Shown here in pieces: positions 1-7,413 of a stretch of 64,000 nt of DNA. The stretch covers positions 1 to 64,000 of the forward strand of contig NZ_PKUB01000006.1 of assembly GCF_002868845.1 (NCBI RefSeq), read 5' to 3'. The position numbers and the translations under genes were made by a program. Position 1 is the first letter of the stretch. Every line of letters starts with the position of its first letter. Below the pieces are notes generated by a model. That model had not been told where the DNA came from, did not search any database, and worked only from the letters and a program-made list of their open reading frames with translations. This DNA comes from Desulfuromonas sp. (GTDB lineage Bacteria > Desulfobacterota > Desulfuromonadia > Desulfuromonadales > BM501).

Positions 1-204
1 GTCGCCGGGAGCGTCGGGGAAGGACCAGGTGTGCTCCTGGGGCGGATGCACCGTGACCTGCACCTCCTCGGCCACCAGGTTCACCGTCTCGAAGGTCCGA
101 ATCATGGTGCTCGTGTATTCTGACATGGCGGCCGAAGCCACCCCGGCACTCAGTACAAACGCCGCCACCATCACGAGGCAGAGAACCCGTTGGAACCATT
201 TCAT
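1..204 (-). CDS. Secreted protein of unknown function, 3' end outside window
   Basis: The frame is open from an ATG at 204 to the window edge, giving the first 68 residues. A GGAGG ribosome site lies about 7 bases upstream of the ATG. The N terminus is a clear Sec signal peptide: MKWFQR, a hydrophobic stretch of about 15 residues, then a cleavage region around AGVASAA at residues 20-26. The visible mature part (MSEYTSTMIRTFETVNLVA, then VQVTVHPPQEHTWSFPDAP) is polar and has no motif I recognise. I infer a periplasmic or exported protein. Function unknown; everything after residue 68 lies outside the window. Confidence 0.75.
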   Translation of the reverse strand, partial: MKWFQRVLCLVMVAAFVLSAGVASAAMSEYTSTMIRTFETVNLVAEEVQVTVHPPQEHTWSFPDAPGD

Positions 205-522
205 CTGTCAACCTCCTTGAAAATAGATTTCATAGCTTCCGCCTCCCGGTTGCACTTAAGCACCGGCGGGACCAGGCGCGAGCCACTCTCGAAACGCAGG
301 CTCATTATCTTCCTACAATTTCCATTCCACAAATGAGGTTATTTTTACCTTCTCTCTCAATCCGGTGATTTTGTCGCTTAAAAGCTTGGTTTTCCGAGCA
401 AAACACCCTCAGCCGGCATAGTTGCCCCGTCTGCTGCCCCCCCAGGGGAGGGGCACCGGCTTCTTCCCGGGGGATTTGCCCCAAGAAAAATGGGCAAATC
501 CCCCAGCAACAGACCAACGGAC
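205..522. other. Intergenic region with no gene, holding one long hairpin
   Basis: No convincing coding frame is present; the only ORF of note (305-526, minus) lacks a ribosome site and resembles no family. The stretch holds the upstream region of the secreted protein ending at the left edge and, at 469-504, a perfect 13-bp inverted repeat described separately. Confidence 0.5.
469..504. repeat. Perfect 13-bp inverted repeat (hairpin)
   Basis: GGGGGATTTGCCC at 469-481 is exactly complementary to GGGCAAATCCCCC at 492-504, leaving a 10-base A-rich loop. It lies beyond the hemG terminator on the minus strand. There is no T tract directly after either arm, so a simple intrinsic terminator is not obvious. 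It may be a REP-like element or part of a small transcript. Confidence 0.5.
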
Positions 523-556
523 ACAAAAAAGGCCAGCCGTCAGGCTGACCCTTTTT
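523..556 (-). terminator. Intrinsic terminator after hemG
   Basis: On the minus strand GGTCAGCC, a TGAC loop and GGCTGGCC form an 8-bp stem (one G-T pair, 531-550) followed by a run of seven T. It starts about 28 bases past the hemG stop. The plus strand has five T after the stem, so it may work both ways. Confidence 0.8.
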
Positions 557-577
557 GCCGACAGTGCTGCTGCCCCC

Positions 578-1984
578 CTATAAGCGGTTTAGAAAATCGA
601 TCACCTTGGCCGCGATCTGGTTGGAGGCGTTGACGCAATCGTTCAGACCCACCCCGGAAAAGGCGTTGCCGGTGAAGTACAGGCCGGGGTGCTTTTCGAG
701 CTGTTGGTCGAGAGCGACCAGTCGCTTGCCATGGCCCGCCGTGTACTGAGGGATGGCCTTTTCGTGCCGAAAGATGCGAACGAAGTCGGGCTCGGCGTCG
801 ATCCCCATGATCTGCTTCAGGTCGGCCATGGTCCTGGCCTTCACCTCTGCCTCGGCCAGGTCGATGGCACCGGGGTTGGTCGCCCCCCCCATCATGGAAC
901 GCAGCAGAACGTGCCCCTCGGGGGCCCGGTTGGGGAAGATGCTCGAATCCCAGAGGGTCCCGAGAGTGCTGCGCCCCTCCTTTTTGGGGGTCAGGTAGCC
1001 GAAGCCATCCAGGTCGCGGGCGATCTTGTCGCGCTCGTAGCCGAAGCAGACGACGTTCATGGTGGCGTAGGGGATCTGGCCGAGGATCTCGGCAACGCCC
1101 CCGTCGAGGCCGGCTATCACCGGCACCAGGGCATGGGCGGGCGCGGAGCTGACCACGACCTCGGCGTCCATAATGCCGCCGTCCTCCAGGCACAGTTCGT
1201 AGCCCCCCTCTTTCTTTTTGAGAGCGGCGAGGCCGGCACCGGTCCGCACATTCGAAACGAGGGCCGCGGAGGTGCTGTCGGTCAGTTCCTGGATGCCGTC
1301 CACGAAGGAGGTGAGTATGCCGCCCGGGCCGGCGGCGCTGGCGACCGCCTTGCCCGCCTTGCGCTCGGCCTTCTTCTGCTTGGCCAGCTTCGCCATGGCC
1401 TTGATCAGGCCGCCGTACTCGGTCTCCAGCTGGTGAATGCGGGGGAAGCAGCTCTTCAGGCTCATGGTCTCCGGGTCGCCGGCGAAAATGCCGGAGACCA
1501 TCGGCGCGATGAGCTTGTCGAGGGCCTCGGCCCCCAGGCGGCGCCGACCGAAGTCGGCCAGGGTCTCGTCGGCATCCCCCCGGTAGGGCGGCACGAGCAT
1601 CTCGTAGGCCAGACGCAGCTTGCCGGGCCAGGAGATCAGCTTCGACTTGAGGAAGGAGGGCCCGTTTTCGGGCAGCCGGTGCAACACCCCTTCCGAATAG
1701 ATAAAGCGCTTGCGGGCGTTGTCGTCGGAGCGCAGCAGGCGGTCGCGAATGCCGAGGCTTTGGCATAGCTCCAGGGTCATCGGCTTGTTGTCGAGAAAGC
1801 CGTTGGGGCCCCACTCGCACAGAAAGCCCTCCTCCCGGATGCTCCAGATCTTACCGCCGATCCGATCCTTCTTCTCCAGAACGACGATCTCCACCTCCAG
1901 GCCGGCCGCCCGGGCCTGCCCCTGGAGGGCGTAGGCGGTGGAGAGCCCTGAAATTCCTGCTCCGATTACGGCGATGCGGGTCAT
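578..1984 (-). CDS. hemG: Protoporphyrinogen/coproporphyrinogen oxidase, HemY type
   Basis: FAD enzyme of 468 residues that oxidises a porphyrinogen to the porphyrin late in heme synthesis. The N terminus has the dinucleotide-binding motif IAVIGAGISGLSTAYAL (residues 4-20) followed by a VVLEKKDRIGGK segment typical of the amine-oxidase/PPOX superfamily. The C terminus carries the second FAD contact GLYFTGNAFSGVGLNDCV. Length fits HemY. The ATG at 1984 is chosen because GGAGGAAGGGAT lies directly upstream; the frame stays open further 5' into marR but without coding logic. It follows marR by 19 bases and probably shares its promoter. HemY enzymes normally use oxygen and may act on coproporphyrinogen III or protoporphyrinogen IX. 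The substrate cannot be told from sequence by eye. Confidence 0.93.
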   Translation of the reverse strand: MTRIAVIGAGISGLSTAYALQGQARAAGLEVEIVVLEKKDRIGGKIWSIREEGFLCEWGPNGFLDNKPMTLELCQSLGIRDRLLRSDDNARKRFIYSEGVLHRLPENGPSFLKSKLISWPGKLRLAYEMLVPPYRGDADETLADFGRRRLGAEALDKLIAPMVSGIFAGDPETMSLKSCFPRIHQLETEYGGLIKAMAKLAKQKKAERKAGKAVASAAGPGGILTSFVDGIQELTDSTSAALVSNVRTGAGLAALKKKEGGYELCLEDGGIMDAEVVVSSAPAHALVPVIAGLDGGVAEILGQIPYATMNVVCFGYERDKIARDLDGFGYLTPKKEGRSTLGTLWDSSIFPNRAPEGHVLLRSMMGGATNPGAIDLAEAEVKARTMADLKQIMGIDAEPDFVRIFRHEKAIPQYTAGHGKRLVALDQQLEKHPGLYFTGNAFSGVGLNDCVNASNQIAAKVIDFLNRL

Positions 1985-2003
1985 ATCCCTTCCTCCTCGC
2001 GAT

Positions 2004-2432
2004 TCAGGTGAGTTTGTCGAGTATGCGGGCGATGGTTTCGAAGGAGCGGACCAGGTCCTCCTGGTCGCTCTCCGGCAGCCGGGCCAGGACCTTTTCGTAT
2101 CCCGAAAGGATGCCCTGCTGCAGTTCGTCGATGAGATCACGCCCTGATGGGGTAAGGCGGATGACCACCTGGCGCCGGTTGGCCGCGTCCTGCTCCCGCT
2201 CCACCAGGCCCTGCCCCACCAGCCGCTCCACCATCTGGCTGGCGCTGCTCATGGCCACCTCCAGGTCCCGGGCCAGGTCCCCCAGGGAACAGGCGTCCCG
2301 GTCGGCAATGGTCAGCAGGGTCTTGTACTGGTTGTAGGTGAGGTCCATGCCCTCGTGAACCAGGGCGCGCAGCCGTCCCATGCCCCGCATGAGGGGGGGA
2401 TAGAGGCGGGCGATGCGTTCGATATGTTCCAA
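2004..2432 (-). CDS. MarR-family transcriptional regulator
   Basis: 142-residue protein with the MarR winged-helix layout: an N-terminal dimerisation helix, the HTH around residues 45-75 (SLGDLARDLEVAMSSASQMV) and the wing segment VEREQDAANRRQVVIRLT. The last part matches the family DxRD-type wing (here DAANRRQ). The start is a TTG at 2432 preceded by AGGAGAAGG. hemG follows 19 bases downstream on the same strand, so it likely controls its own expression and that of hemG. An 11/13 inverted repeat lies over the proposed promoter just upstream. The ligand is unknown; a porphyrin or redox signal would make sense but is only inference. Confidence 0.88.
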   Translation of the reverse strand: MEHIERIARLYPPLMRGMGRLRALVHEGMDLTYNQYKTLLTIADRDACSLGDLARDLEVAMSSASQMVERLVGQGLVEREQDAANRRQVVIRLTPSGRDLIDELQQGILSGYEKVLARLPESDQEDLVRSFETIARILDKLT

Positions 2433-2442
2433 GATTCCTTCT

Positions 2443-2471
2443 CCTAATATTTTGGATACCTAAACATTAGG
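2443..2471. promoter_or_regulatory. Probable MarR operator
   Basis: CCTAATATTTTGG and CCTAAACATTAGG form an inverted repeat, 11 of 13 positions matching, around a 3-base centre. It covers the proposed -10 box of the marR-hemG promoter and ends 11 bases before the TTG start. Size and placement are typical of autoregulatory MarR sites. Confidence 0.6.
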
Positions 2472-2493
2472 ACATAAAAGACTTGCGAGTCAA
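2464..2493 (-). promoter_or_regulatory. Sigma-70-type promoter of marR-hemG
   Basis: On the minus strand TTGACT (2493-2488) and TAATGT (2469-2464) are spaced by 18 bases, about 31 bases upstream of the marR start. The -10 box lies inside the palindrome listed as the operator. Confidence 0.5.
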
Positions 2494-2673
2494 GCCCTGT
2501 TTCGAAAAAAGCGCACCCGGCCGCCGCGAGGCGGACATTCTCCGCGGCATCGACGACTCCGCAAGATGGTGCCTTCGCCTGGCAAAATCAAAAACATACG
2601 GGTCATTTGAGCAAGTTTAGCGCAAACGGAAGGGGCGGCAAGATGACGGGGAGGGAAGTCCAGGCCGTTTCCC

Positions 2674-2702
2674 TTGACGCTGGGCCTCCCGCTCACTATA
2701 TT
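2674..2702 (+). promoter_or_regulatory. Sigma-70-type promoter of the cbpA-like gene
   Basis: TTGACG (2674-2679) and TATATT (2697-2702) are separated by 17 bases, and the ATG follows 34 bases later. No heat-shock (sigma-32) or CIRCE element was recognised. Confidence 0.55.
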
Positions 2703-2736
2703 TGCAGGGCGACTGAAACCACCATCAGGAGGCCCC

Positions 2737-3630
2737 ATGGCCAAGGACTACTATGCCGTTCTCGGTATCCGCAAGGACACCACGGAAACCGAGATAAAGA
2801 AGGCTTACAGAAAACTCGCCCTCAAGTACCATCCCGACAAAAACCCCGGCGACAAAAAGGCCGAAGAGAAGTTCAAGGAGATCACCGAAGCCTACGCCGT
2901 CCTGTCCGACCCGGACAAGCGGCGCCAGTACGACCAGTTCGGCGACAGCGGCTTCCACCAGCGCTATTCTCAGGAGGACATCTACCGGGACTTTGACGTG
3001 GGGGACATCTTCCGCGAATTCGGTTTCGGCACCGACGACATCTTCGGCCACCTGTTCGGGGGCGGACGGGGCCGCGCCACCGGCTTCAGCGGCGGACGCC
3101 CCCAGGCGCCCAAGGGACAGGACTACGTCATGCGCCTCTCTATCCCCCTGCGCCAGGCGCTCCAGGGCGGGGAGCGGCGGGTCGAGTTCCGCCGGGAGGG
3201 TCGGGTGGAGCAGCTCCAGGTGCGCATCCCTGCCGGGGTCGAAGCAGGGCAAAAACTGCGGGTGGCCGGCAAGGGAGGAACCAGCCCCTCCGGGGGGCCG
3301 CCGGGAAACCTGTTCCTCGAGATTCAGGTGGAGGCCGACCCCCTCTTCACCCGCGAGGGCAACGACCTGCTGGTCAAGATCAGGATTCCCTTCAGCGGAG
3401 CCTGCCTCGGCACCTCCGTGGAGGTTCCCACCCTCGATGGAAAGAAGCGGGTCAAGGTCCCCGCGGGCATGCAGGGCGGAGGCAAGATTCGCCTCAAAGG
3501 GGACGGCGCGCCCGGGAAGAAGAAGGCGGCGGCGGGCGATCTCTACGCCGTCGTTGAAGTGGAGGTCCCGCAGACCCTCTCCGAAGGGCAGAAGAAACTT
3601 CTGGAGCAGTTGCGCTCCGAAGGACTCTGA
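2737..3630 (+). CDS. cbpA: DnaJ-class co-chaperone, CbpA type
   Basis: 297-residue J-domain protein that stimulates DnaK ATPase and presents clients. The J domain fills residues 1-70 with the HPD motif inside [15 protein letters not shown] and the usual YDQFGDSGF end. It is followed by a G/F-rich linker ([14 protein letters not shown]) and the two C-terminal beta domains, including [19 protein letters not shown]. There is no CxxCxGxG zinc domain, so it is type II (CbpA/DnaJ2) rather than DnaJ proper. The ATG at 2737 is preceded by AGGAGG; the frame is open 21 codons further upstream but that part overlaps the promoter. Transcribed alone and ends in a strong terminator. Confidence 0.93.
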   Translation: MAKDYYAVLGIRKDTTETEIKKAYRKLALKYHPDKNPGDKKAEEKFKEITEAYAVLSDPDKRRQYDQFGDSGFHQRYSQEDIYRDFDVGDIFREFGFGTDDIFGHLFGGGRGRATGFSGGRPQAPKGQDYVMRLSIPLRQALQGGERRVEFRREGRVEQLQVRIPAGVEAGQKLRVAGKGGTSPSGGPPGNLFLEIQVEADPLFTREGNDLLVKIRIPFSGACLGTSVEVPTLDGKKRVKVPAGMQGGGKIRLKGDGAPGKKKAAAGDLYAVVEVEVPQTLSEGQKKLLEQLRSEGL

Positions 3631-3656
3631 TCCCCCAGGCATCGAAACCTGCACAC

Positions 3657-3694
3657 AAAAAAGCCAGGAGACCGGAAGGTTCCCTGGCTTTTTT
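3657..3694. terminator. Bidirectional terminator between cbpA and the heme operon
   Basis: AAAAAAGCCAGG and CCTGGCTTTTTT form a 12-bp stem with partly paired inner bases and a GGAA tip. It serves the cbpA-like gene (plus) and the small CxxC gene of the heme operon (minus). Confidence 0.85.
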
Positions 3695-3717
3695 CATGCG
3701 CATTGATTGGTCAACCC

Positions 3718-3900
3718 CTATCCGGAAAACTCCCGGCAGTACATCATCCCCAGGGTTCCCCGGCTGGCCAGGCACGTGAGGCAGAGCTGCCCGTCGTCGC
3801 CCCACTGCTCCCGGGCCATGATGGCGCCTGCCTCCTCGGCCGGGTCGGAGGCGGCCCGATCGGGATCGAAGTCTTTCCCGCAGACGGTACAGGTCCTCAC
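3718..3900 (-). CDS. Small CxxC protein translationally coupled to hemH
   Basis: 60-residue protein that starts with GTG inside the hemH stop (GTGA overlap). It has two Cys pairs, CTVC near residue 4 and CLTC near residue 42, plus one further Cys near residue 55 in MMYCREF; the pairs are about 36 residues apart. This looks like a small zinc-ribbon or metal-binding fold. The region between is acidic (DFDPDRAASDPAEEAG). The four-base overlap suggests coupled translation and roughly matched amounts of this protein and ferrochelatase. I do not recognise the family. A role in iron handling or enzyme assembly is only suggested by position. The terminator lies 24 bases after the stop, so this is the last gene of the operon. 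Confidence 0.7.
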   Translation of the reverse strand: MRTCTVCGKDFDPDRAASDPAEEAGAIMAREQWGDDGQLCLTCLASRGTLGMMYCREFSG

Positions 3901-4874
3901 GCCCCGTCCTCCAGGTTCGACCGGACCAGATCGGCCATGGCGCTGATGAAAAGAGGATGGTCGTTCAGGGAGGGGCTGCGCCCGAATGAGCGGATGCCCC
4001 TGCCATGGGCGTGATCGCGGTACTCCACATCGATTTCCTGAAGGGTTTCGATATGGTCCGAGACGAAGGAGATGGGCACCATCAACACCGCCTCGTGGCC
4101 GTCCGAAGCCAGCTGATCGAGCACCTCCTCGGTCCCCGGCTCCATCCATTTGACCGGACCGCTGCGACTCTGGAAGCCGATGTGCCAGGGGCGCTCTCCG
4201 ACCCGCTCCATCACGCCCCGAACAGTCTCCATCACGTGCTCCAGATAGGGATCGCCGCGATCGATGAACTTCTGGGGCAGGGCGTGGGCGGAAAAGAAGA
4301 TCTGCACCCCGTCGCGCATCAATTCGTGGAACTGGTTCAGCCCCTCGTTGACCTGGTGCGCCAGAGCATCGAGATAGGCGGGCCAGTCGTACCACTGCTC
4401 GACGACGGAAAACGTCAACTCCGGATAAACACGGGAGGCGGTTCTGCGAAAATCCTTGACGCTGCTGCCGGTGGTGGCGCCGGTGTAGTGGGGATACATG
4501 GAGACCACAACGGCGCGCTCGATGCCGTCGGCCGCCATCCGGCGAAGGGTCTCCTCGGCGGTAGGGTGCCAGTAGCGCATCGCCACGTAGGGGCGGAACG
4601 CCTCGCCCAGTTCCCGGGCGATCCCCTCGGCCTGGCGACCCGTCCAGTGCAGCAGCGGGGAGGCCCCGCCGATGTTGCGGTAGTTCTCCGCCACGTGCTT
4701 GGCCCGGAAGTGGGAGATCATCCGGGCGAAAGGCTTCTGCAACAGGGCGCCGAGGGGCAGCTGGATCAGGTCGCGGTCGGAAAAGAGATTATAGAGGAAA
4801 GGCTCGACCGCCTCGAGGGAGTCGGGGCCGCCCATGTTGAGCAGGACGAGGCCGATCGGTTTTTCAGAATCCAT
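3897..4874 (-). CDS. hemH: Ferrochelatase
   Basis: 325-residue enzyme that inserts Fe2+ into protoporphyrin IX or coproporphyrin III. Family signatures seen: GLVLLNMGGP at residues 8-17, SMYPHYTGAT with His129, the catalytic FFSAHALP with His197, and SDHIETLQEIDVEY with Glu276. Length matches the minimal bacterial enzyme without a C-terminal [2Fe-2S] extension. The gene lies 75 bases after hemE in the same direction and overlaps the next small gene. Whether it prefers copro- or protoporphyrin cannot be read by eye, but the nearby AhbD-like gene makes the coproporphyrin form worth testing. Confidence 0.96.
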   Translation of the reverse strand: MDSEKPIGLVLLNMGGPDSLEAVEPFLYNLFSDRDLIQLPLGALLQKPFARMISHFRAKHVAENYRNIGGASPLLHWTGRQAEGIARELGEAFRPYVAMRYWHPTAEETLRRMAADGIERAVVVSMYPHYTGATTGSSVKDFRRTASRVYPELTFSVVEQWYDWPAYLDALAHQVNEGLNQFHELMRDGVQIFFSAHALPQKFIDRGDPYLEHVMETVRGVMERVGERPWHIGFQSRSGPVKWMEPGTEEVLDQLASDGHEAVLMVPISFVSDHIETLQEIDVEYRDHAHGRGIRSFGRSPSLNDHPLFISAMADLVRSNLEDGA

Positions 4875-4906
4875 GATCAGAACGATGCTCCTGCGGCGGA
4901 AATGAA

Positions 4907-4938
4907 ACGGGCGCGGGACTGATGCCCCGCGCCCGCCG
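4907..4938 (-). terminator. GC-rich hairpin between hemE and hemH
   Basis: GGGCGCGGG and CCCCGCGCCC form a near-perfect stem of about 9-10 bp with a short loop. On the minus strand it is followed by the T-rich TTTCATTT. It lies in the 75-base hemE-hemH gap and could be a partial terminator or an mRNA-stabilising hairpin that lowers hemH relative to hemE. Confidence 0.45.
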
Positions 4939-4949
4939 TTGCGTTCAGG

Positions 4950-5984
4950 TTACTTGCGGCTGAGCCGGTGTACGCACTCGACCATGTGGATGGCGTTCTC
5001 CGGCGGCACCGTCGGCAGAATGCCGTGGCCGAGATTGAAAATGAAGCCGGGGCGGCCGGCGTTCTCGTCGAGGATGCGCTGCACCTCTTTCTCGATGTAA
5101 GGCTTCGGCGCGTAGAGGACGGTCGGATCGAGGTTGCCCTGCACCGCCACGTCGTCGCCGAGGATATCGCGGGCCTTGCCGAGGTTGACGTGCCAGTCGA
5201 GGCCGAGTACGTCGGCGCCGGCTTCCTTGACCAGTTCGAGCATGGTGCCGCCGTTCTTGACGAAGTAGATGACCGGGATGCCGTCGCGGTTCAGGCCGTC
5301 GATGAGCTGCTTGACGTAGGGGAGGATGTAGCGCTCGAAATCGTGGGGAGCCAGCAGCCCGCCCCAGGTGTCGAAGATCTGGATCGCCTGGGCCCCGGCC
5401 TCGATCTGCATGTTGAGGTAGCGCCGGTCCATCTCGGTGACCTTCTTCATCAGGGCGTCGTAGAGGGGGAAGTCGGCGTACATCATCTCCTTGAGGGAGG
5501 CGAAGTCCTTGCTCCCCTTCCCTTCGACCATGTAGCAGGCGAGGGTGAAGGGGGCCCCGCCGAAGCCGATCAGCGGCACCCGCCCCTCAAAGGCGACGCG
5601 CAGGCGCTTGATAATCGCCGGCACGTAGGGAACCGCCTCGGCCATGTCCTCGGGCACGACGAGGGCGTCGACGTCGGCGGCGGTGCGGATCGGCTTCTCG
5701 AAGACCGGCCCCGGCACGAAGTCGAGGGCCATCCCCATCGGCTCGATGGGGGTGAGGATGTCGGAGAAGAGGATCGCCGCATCTGCGTTCAGAATGTCGA
5801 TAGGCTGGATGGTGACTTCCGCCGCCCGGGCCGGGTCCTTGCAAAGGTCGAGAAAGGTGCCGCCGCCCTTAGCGCGCACATCCTTGTAGCATTGAAGATA
5901 GCGGCCGGCCTGACGCATGAGCCAGACGGGAACGTAGTCGGTCGGCTGGCCCCAGCAGGCCTTGAGAAAGGTGTATTCGGACAT
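4950..5984 (-). CDS. hemE: Uroporphyrinogen decarboxylase
   Basis: 344-residue cytosolic enzyme that removes four acetate carboxyls from uroporphyrinogen III to give coproporphyrinogen III. The N-terminal signature PVWLMRQAGRYL (residues 19-30) carries the two substrate-binding Arg residues. ILFSDILTP holds the catalytic Asp at about residue 75, and the segments GFGGAPFTLACYMVEG and QIFDTWGGLL are as in the family. Full length. It sits between the radical SAM gene and hemH in one minus-strand operon, and so supplies the last metabolite shared by the classical and coproporphyrin-dependent heme routes. Confidence 0.97.
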   Translation of the reverse strand: MSEYTFLKACWGQPTDYVPVWLMRQAGRYLQCYKDVRAKGGGTFLDLCKDPARAAEVTIQPIDILNADAAILFSDILTPIEPMGMALDFVPGPVFEKPIRTAADVDALVVPEDMAEAVPYVPAIIKRLRVAFEGRVPLIGFGGAPFTLACYMVEGKGSKDFASLKEMMYADFPLYDALMKKVTEMDRRYLNMQIEAGAQAIQIFDTWGGLLAPHDFERYILPYVKQLIDGLNRDGIPVIYFVKNGGTMLELVKEAGADVLGLDWHVNLGKARDILGDDVAVQGNLDPTVLYAPKPYIEKEVQRILDENAGRPGFIFNLGHGILPTVPPENAIHMVECVHRLSRK

Positions 5985-6077
5985 AGGATTCCTCCTTCAG
6001 CGGGCAGTGCCCGGGAATTGATTCGTATAGCCGGGGCAGATCCTGAGACCTCCCCCGGGCGGGTTTGGAACCAGCCC

Positions 6078-7190
6078 CTACGGTTTCGGCGCGTTCTCCG
6101 CGGCCTCTTTTTCCATGCGCTTGCGGGTGCGAGCCGGGATGTAGTTGCAGAACGGCTCCTCGGCCATGTAGTCGCCGTAGACCGCGTCGGCCCGGGCCCG
6201 GCAGCCTCCGCAGACGTTGATGAACTCGCATTCGCCGCACTTGCCGGTGTACTTCTTGAAATCGCGCAGATCGTTGAAGGTCTTGCTGTTGAACCACAAT
6301 TCCTTGAAAGGGATCTGCTTGACGTTGCCGACCGAAGAGTGGAAATAGGAGCAGGGCTTGAGGTTGCCGAAGCAGTCGATGAGGCAGATCGTCTGGGCCG
6401 CGATGCACCCCTTGCCCCCGCCGGTTGAAAAGGTCAGGGAGCGGCGCTTGAAGTCGACCCCCTCGGCCTTGGCCATCTGCGGCACGACGCGGTAGTAGTG
6501 GGGAGCGCAGGTCGGACGCATGAGGATCTCGTCCTCGTGCTTCTCCTGCTCGTAGTGCCAGGCGAGCAGTTCCTCGTAGTCGTCCTTGCTGATCAGCTCG
6601 TTCATGATCTCCTCGCCGCGACCGGTCGGGACGATCATGAACATGTACCAGGCGGTCGCCCCGAGGCCCTTGGCGACCTTGAAAGTGGCGGCGATATCGT
6701 TCTGGTTGCGCTTGGTGAAGGAGGAGTTGACGAGAAACTTGATGCCGTTGCGCTTCAGGGTCTCGGCACCGCGCACCGTCCCCTCGAAGGCGCCGGGGCA
6801 GTTGCGGAAATCGTCGTGGACCTGGGCGTTCGAGCCGTCGAGGGAGAGGGAGACCATCTTGATGTCCGCCTCCTTCATCTTCTGGCAGACCTCGTCGGTG
6901 ATCAGGGTGCCGTTGGTCGCCATGCACATGCGCAGGCCCTTGTCGGTTCCGTAGCGGGCGATCTCCCAGATGTCCTTGCGCAGCAGCGGCTCGCCCCCGG
7001 AGAGGACCATCACCGGCATGCTGACCTCGCAGATATCGTCAATCAGCTTGTAGGCTTCCTCGGTGGTGAAATCCCCCTCGGCCGATTCCATGTCCGAGGA
7101 GCAGCGGCAGTGAACGCAGTTCAGGTTGCAGCGCTGGGTCGTCTCCCAGGCAATCCATTTGGGGATGAAGTCTTGTTCTTTCACTGACAT
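6078..7190 (-). CDS. Radical SAM/SPASM protein, AhbD/NirJ-like (heme b synthase candidate)
   Basis: 370-residue radical SAM enzyme. Residues 21-28 form the canonical CxxxCxxC (CNLNCVHC) for the SAM-binding [4Fe-4S] cluster, followed by VLSGGEPLL. The C-terminal SPASM-like region is Cys-rich: [22 protein letters not shown], then [17 protein letters not shown] and EEPFC. That last pattern with [17 protein letters not shown] is the one I associate with AhbC/AhbD and NirJ, the heme-modifying members. AhbD oxidatively decarboxylates the two propionates of Fe-coproporphyrin III to vinyls. The gene is first in an operon with hemE and hemH, which supports a heme role. Other SPASM enzymes that modify peptides cannot be excluded, but no precursor-peptide gene is visible. 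Confidence 0.85.
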   Translation of the reverse strand: MSVKEQDFIPKWIAWETTQRCNLNCVHCRCSSDMESAEGDFTTEEAYKLIDDICEVSMPVMVLSGGEPLLRKDIWEIARYGTDKGLRMCMATNGTLITDEVCQKMKEADIKMVSLSLDGSNAQVHDDFRNCPGAFEGTVRGAETLKRNGIKFLVNSSFTKRNQNDIAATFKVAKGLGATAWYMFMIVPTGRGEEIMNELISKDDYEELLAWHYEQEKHEDEILMRPTCAPHYYRVVPQMAKAEGVDFKRRSLTFSTGGGKGCIAAQTICLIDCFGNLKPCSYFHSSVGNVKQIPFKELWFNSKTFNDLRDFKKYTGKCGECEFINVCGGCRARADAVYGDYMAEEPFCNYIPARTRKRMEKEAAENAPKP

Positions 7191-7205
7191 TTGCGATCCT
7201 TTATG

Positions 7206-7234
7206 AAGATAGGATTCAAAGTGAGTTCAAGCAA
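7206..7234 (-). promoter_or_regulatory. Candidate promoter of the radical SAM-hemE-hemH operon
   Basis: On the minus strand TTGCTT and TATCTT are 17 bases apart, ending 15 bases before the first ATG. The -35 match is weak, so this is tentative. Confidence 0.35.
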
Positions 7235-7355
7235 TGAGTGAAATCTTACACCAGACGGGTCAACAATGACAAGAAAATAGGATCAATAGGCCCTGTCCCG
7301 AAGCGCCGAGGGGGAAAAGCCCTAATACAAAAAACCATTCCTTTTGTTCAAGAAA

Positions 7356-7393
7356 CAAAAAAAGCGGACCGCTTGGGATCCGCTTTTTTATTT
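7356..7393 (-). terminator. Intrinsic terminator after the nitronate monooxygenase gene
   Basis: AAAAAAGCGGA and TCCGCTTTTTT form an 11-bp stem with T and A runs on both sides. It lies 20 bases past the stop at 7414, and separates this gene from the heme operon downstream. Confidence 0.8.
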
Positions 7394-7413
7394 CTACTGA
7401 GCCGGAAACCCGG

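Noticed and set aside
305-526. ORF on the minus strand coding 73 residues
   Set aside because: No ribosome site, no motif, odd Cys/Gly/Pro composition and overlap with hairpin and terminator sequence. It looks like chance.
6078-7190. Radical SAM/SPASM enzyme as a RiPP maturase
   Set aside because: No precursor peptide gene or leader-like small ORF is next to it; the context is heme synthesis and the C-terminal Cys pattern fits AhbD/NirJ better. Not excluded altogether.
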